Positions 60,835-64,000 of a stretch of DNA of 64,000 nucleotides are shown piece after piece; positions within the stretch are counted from its first letter, which is position 1, and the number at the start of each line of letters is the position of its first letter. Made by a program: the position numbers and the translations under genes. Under the pieces are notes generated by a model, which was not told the origin of the DNA, ran no database searches, and was given only the letters and a program-made list of their open reading frames with translations. Source of the stretch: Neobacillus sp. YX16 (lineage in GTDB: Bacteria > Bacillota > Bacilli > Bacillales > Cytobacillaceae); contig NZ_CP126115.1 in NCBI RefSeq assembly GCF_030123505.1, forward strand, positions 32,501-96,500, written 5' to 3'.

Positions 60835-61395
60835 ATGAAATTAATCGTTGGTTTAGGAAACCCTGGGAAACAGTATGAAAAAACGAGACATAATATTGGG
60901 TTTGAAGTCATTGACGAGCTTGCAGATAAATTAAATATTCCTTTAAATCAATCAAAATTTAAAGGGCTGTATGGAATGGGTTTTCATAATGGTGAAAAAG
61001 TAATTTTACTAAAACCACTGACTTATATGAATCTGTCTGGAGAATCCATTAGAGCGATAATGGACTATTATGAAATTGATCTAGAAGATTTAGTCATTAT
61101 CTATGATGATCTTGATCTGCCGGTGGGGAAAATCAGGCTCCGTCAAAAAGGAAGTGCTGGCGGTCATAATGGAATCAAGTCCACTGTAGCACATCTTGGA
61201 ACGCAAGAATTTAACAGAATCAGAATTGGAATTGATCGGCCGAGGAATGGGATGAAGGTTCCAGATTATGTGCTGGGGCGCTTTCACGAAGATGAATGGG
61301 GATTAACAAAAGAGTCCGTACAAAAGAGTGCTGAAGCATGTAGAACATGGTTAGAAAAGCCCTTTTTACAGGTGATGAACGAATATAATCAGTAA
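60835..61395 (+). CDS. pth: Peptidyl-tRNA hydrolase (SpoVC)
   Basis: 186-residue hydrolase recycling peptidyl-t[21 protein letters not shown] contains the catalytic His, and [14 protein letters not shown] and GGHNGIKS are conserved. ATG 60835 gives the B. subtilis size (188) with GAGAGGG 5 nt before. A second in-frame ATG at 60784, also with a good site (GGGAGAG), would add 17 residues, so a longer form is possible. Confidence 0.95.
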   Translation: MKLIVGLGNPGKQYEKTRHNIGFEVIDELADKLNIPLNQSKFKGLYGMGFHNGEKVILLKPLTYMNLSGESIRAIMDYYEIDLEDLVIIYDDLDLPVGKIRLRQKGSAGGHNGIKSTVAHLGTQEFNRIRIGIDRPRNGMKVPDYVLGRFHEDEWGLTKESVQKSAEACRTWLEKPFLQVMNEYNQ

Positions 61396-61462
61396 AAAGT
61401 TCATGGGACAACCTTTCCTTTCATAAAATAAACTAATTCTCCTTTTTTGTAATGAAAACGAA

Positions 61463-61493
61463 TGAATAATTTACCCTTTCTACGTAAATACTA
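61463..61493 (+). promoter_or_regulatory. sigma-G/F-like promoter of fin
   Basis: TGAATA (61463-61468), 18-nt spacer, AATACTA (61487-61493), one mismatch from the sigma-G -10 CATACTA. Forespore expression is known for fin in B. subtilis. Confidence 0.6.
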
Positions 61494-61524
61494 TTAACAA
61501 TAGTAGAATAGGGAGGGTACCTAA

Positions 61525-61755
61525 GTGGCCATTCATTACCATTGCCGGCATTGCGGTACAAATTTAGGTTCCATTGAACAGTCATCGATACACAGTGAAG
61601 CACTCGGCCTTCATAAATTAACGGAACAGGAAAGGCAAGAGATGGTCGCATATGACGTGACTGGGAATATTCATATTACAGCCATTTGTGAGGATTGTCA
61701 GGAGGCATTAGAAAGAAATCCAGATTATCACCAATATGATTTCCTCATTCATTAA
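61525..61755 (+). CDS. fin: Anti-sigma-F factor Fin
   Basis: 76-residue zinc protein that in B. subtilis inhibits sigma-F to help the switch to sigma-G. Two Cys pairs, CRHC (residues 7-10) and CEDC near residue 57, and the segment LGLHKLTEQERQEMVAYD match. GTG start with AGGGAGGG upstream. With csfB this window holds two anti-sigma factors of the forespore switch. Confidence 0.93.
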   Translation: MAIHYHCRHCGTNLGSIEQSSIHSEALGLHKLTEQERQEMVAYDVTGNIHITAICEDCQEALERNPDYHQYDFLIH

Positions 61756-61865
61756 TCAGCTTTGGAAGCACTCCAAAGCATTTTTCTATTTTTAATAAAC
61801 ACTAAAAATAAAGTTAATATAGTCAGAATACGAAAAAAAGATTCAAAGAGAGGAGGAACGAGCTT

Positions 61866-64000
61866 TTGAAAGGCTTAAAATCATTATTTCTAGATCAGGA
61901 AGATGTGAACTCCATCATATCTGGAGTTCAGGAAGGCTTGAAAGAGCAGCTAATTGCTGGATTATCGGGTTCATCAAGGACGGTACTAACGGCTGCCATT
62001 TATGAGCAGATGAAAAGACCGATTCTCTTTATCACCCATAATCTATTGCAAGCACAAAAACTCTATGACGATATTGTAAATCTATTAAGTGAGGATGATG
62101 TTTTTCTATTTCCTGCCAATGAATTAATTGCAGCTGAGATGAGTATTGCCAGTCCTGAGTTAAAGGCACAAAGAATCGAAGCCTTAAACCATTTGAGTAA
62201 AAGGGACAAAGGAATTATTATCGTTCCTGCTGCTGGGCTAAGAAAGGTCATTCCGCCAAAATCTTTGTGGAAAAAGTATCAGCTGTCTTTTAAACTAGGC
62301 GATGATTTAGATGTTACAAAGGTCCTCAATACTTTTGTTAAGATGGGATATGTTCGGTCCGAAATGGTGTCAACACCAGGAGAGTTTAGTATAAGGGGCG
62401 GAATTATTGATATTTATCCGCTTACCGTCAGTAATCCTATAAGAATTGAATTATTTGATACCGAGATTGATTCAATCCGCTACTTTTCCTTAGAAGACCA
62501 GCGTTCTATCGAGAAAACAGCTGAAGTTTTGATTGGCCCTGCAACAGAAGTCCTTTTTGAAGCAGAGGATTATAGCAGGTTAATTGGAAAGCTTGAGGAT
62601 GGGCTGGGTAAAAGTCTTAGAAAATTAAAGGACGATAAAGCAAAGATACAGCTCTCACAAAATATAAGTTTTGAGCTCGAACAGCTAAAAAATGGCCACA
62701 AACCAGACCAGGTATTTAAATATCTTTCACTTGCATATGAAGGCGATAGTAGTTTACTAGACTATCTCCCGCGCGATGGAATGGTATTTATTGATGAAAT
62801 AAGCCGGGTTCAAGAGATGAATGACTCATTAATTAAAGAAGAGGCGGAATGGTATACTGCTCTCTTAGGCGAGGGTCAAATTATTCATGATTTGACTATT
62901 TCCCATGACTTACCGAATTTACTTCATAAAAAAGAGTTTCCGATTCTTTATATGAGTTTGTTTTTACGCCATGTTGCAAATACGAGTCCGCAAAATATCA
63001 TTAATGTTTCTTGTAAACAAATGCAGAATTTCCATGGTCAAATGCATTTACTGAAAGCAGAAGTTGACAGGTGGAAAAAAGGAAATTACTCCATTCTCTT
63101 TTTAGGTGCAGATGATGATAGAGTTAAAAAATTAGAGCGAGTTTTAGAGGATTATGAAATAGAAGCTTCTATTTCACGAAGCGATCAGCAGCTTTTACCT
63201 GGAAAAGTGCAGATTATGAAGGGGAACCTGCAAACTGGATTTGAGCTTTCCATTCAGAAGATAGCTGTCATTACGGAAGAGGAGCTTTTTACAAAACGTG
63301 TCAAAAAGTCTGCCAACAGACAAAAGCTCTCAAACGCCGAAAGGATTAAGAGTTATTCCGAACTTAAAATTGGCGATTATGTTGTCCATGTTAATCATGG
63401 AATAGGAAAATACTTAGGAATTGAAACTCTCGTTATTAACGGTGTTCATAAGGATTATCTCCACCTCCGCTATCATGGGACGGATAAGCTTTATGTTCCT
63501 GTCGAACAAATAGACCTTGTTCAAAAGTATGTGGCTTCCGAAGGAAAAGAGCCGAAAATTTATAAACTGGGCGGCAGTGATTGGAAAAAGGTAAAAAAGA
63601 AAGTTCAATCCTCTGTTCAAGACATTGCGGATGATTTAATTAAGCTTTATGCAGAACGTGAAGCAGCCGTTGGTTATGCCTTTTCTCCGGATGGGGATAT
63701 GCAAAGGGAGTTTGAAACCGCCTTTGCGTACCAAGAAACGGAAGATCAGCTTCGCTCCATTCATGAAATTAAGATCGATATGGAAAGAGCTAGACCAATG
63801 GACCGCTTGCTTTGTGGAGACGTGGGTTATGGAAAAACGGAGGTAGCCATTCGAGCCGCCTTCAAAGCGATAGCAGATGGCAAGCAAGTCGCACTCCTTG
63901 TACCTACAACGATCTTAGCACAGCAGCACTATGAAACGATGAGAGAAAGATTCCAAGACTACCCAATCAATATTGGTCTGTTAAGTCGCTTCCGCTCGAA
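61866..64000 (+). CDS. mfd: Transcription-repair coupling factor Mfd, 3' end outside the window
   Basis: First 711 codons of an about 1180-residue ATPase that removes stalled RNA polymerase and recruits UvrA. TTG start at 61866 with AGGAGG 8 nt upstream. The UvrB-like N-terminal domains (RGGIIDIYPLT), the RNA-polymerase-interacting domain (YVVHVNHGIGKYLG) and the Walker A of the translocase (GDVGYGKT near residue 653) are visible. The frame is open to the window edge. Confidence 0.97.
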   Translation, partial: MKGLKSLFLDQEDVNSIISGVQEGLKEQLIAGLSGSSRTVLTAAIYEQMKRPILFITHNLLQAQKLYDDIVNLLSEDDVFLFPANELIAAEMSIASPELKAQRIEALNHLSKRDKGIIIVPAAGLRKVIPPKSLWKKYQLSFKLGDDLDVTKVLNTFVKMGYVRSEMVSTPGEFSIRGGIIDIYPLTVSNPIRIELFDTEIDSIRYFSLEDQRSIEKTAEVLIGPATEVLFEAEDYSRLIGKLEDGLGKSLRKLKDDKAKIQLSQNISFELEQLKNGHKPDQVFKYLSLAYEGDSSLLDYLPRDGMVFIDEISRVQEMNDSLIKEEAEWYTALLGEGQIIHDLTISHDLPNLLHKKEFPILYMSLFLRHVANTSPQNIINVSCKQMQNFHGQMHLLKAEVDRWKKGNYSILFLGADDDRVKKLERVLEDYEIEASISRSDQQLLPGKVQIMKGNLQTGFELSIQKIAVITEEELFTKRVKKSANRQKLSNAERIKSYSELKIGDYVVHVNHGIGKYLGIETLVINGVHKDYLHLRYHGTDKLYVPVEQIDLVQKYVASEGKEPKIYKLGGSDWKKVKKKVQSSVQDIADDLIKLYAEREAAVGYAFSPDGDMQREFETAFAYQETEDQLRSIHEIKIDMERARPMDRLLCGDVGYGKTEVAIRAAFKAIADGKQVALLVPTTILAQQHYETMRERFQDYPINIGLLSRFRS

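Overview
This 64 kb window comes from the origin-proximal chromosome of a low-GC, endospore-forming Bacillaceae bacterium. The gene order is that of the Bacillus subtilis 0-5 degree region: rrn operon end, csfB, yaaO, tmk, then darA, holB, yaaT, yabA, yabB, rsmI, abrB, metG, yabD, yabE, rnmV, rsmA, yabG, veg, sspF, ispE, purR, yabJ, spoVG, glmU, prs, ctc, pth, fin, mfd. Sporulation genes, Spo0A boxes and sigma-F, G, H, K and B type promoters support a spore former. A Neobacillus- or Bacillus-like genus is likely, but the species cannot be read from the sequence.

Layout. 1-3019: 3' part of 23S rRNA, 5S rRNA and the rrn terminator. 3067-3222: three tandem copies of a 52-nt unit. 3387-5822: csfB, yaaO, tmk. 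5823-40511: a 34.7 kb glucuronoxylan (hemicellulose) utilisation island lying between tmk and darA, which are neighbours in B. subtilis. 40512-64000: the ancestral core resumes and runs into mfd, which is cut by the window end.

The island is mainly an intracellular programme. A two-component system of YesM/YesN type and a sugar ABC transporter (33695-40286, minus strand) resemble Geobacillus XynDC-XynEFG for xylo-oligosaccharide uptake. A second ABC transporter (18513-22110) resembles AguEFG/LplB-YtcP-LplA for aldouronates. Inside the cell a GH10 xylanase without signal peptide, GH39 and GH43 beta-xylosidases, another GH43 enzyme, a GH67 alpha-glucuronidase and a very large GH2 enzyme would take the oligomers apart. 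XylA and XylB feed xylose to the pentose phosphate pathway. UxuA and a UxuB-type dehydrogenase handle glucuronate-derived fructuronate and mannonate. XylR (ROK family) and CcpA appear to control the island through five XylR-operator-like palindromes and cre-like sites. The least explained part is a block of two different Gfo/Idh/MocA oxidoreductases and a NIF3-like protein (15094-18289) between the uronate genes and the aldouronate transporter. A role in dealing with the 4-O-methyl group of methylglucuronate is a testable guess.

The core half carries many dispersed intergenic repeats: three copies of a palindromic MITE-like element, one with a second repeat family nested in it, and one copy of a third family whose other copy lies inside the island. 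It also holds a consensus parS centromere site just after metG. No transposase, integrase, tRNA gene or CRISPR array was found. Protein starts were re-chosen from ribosome binding sites and family lengths where the longest reading frame was implausible.
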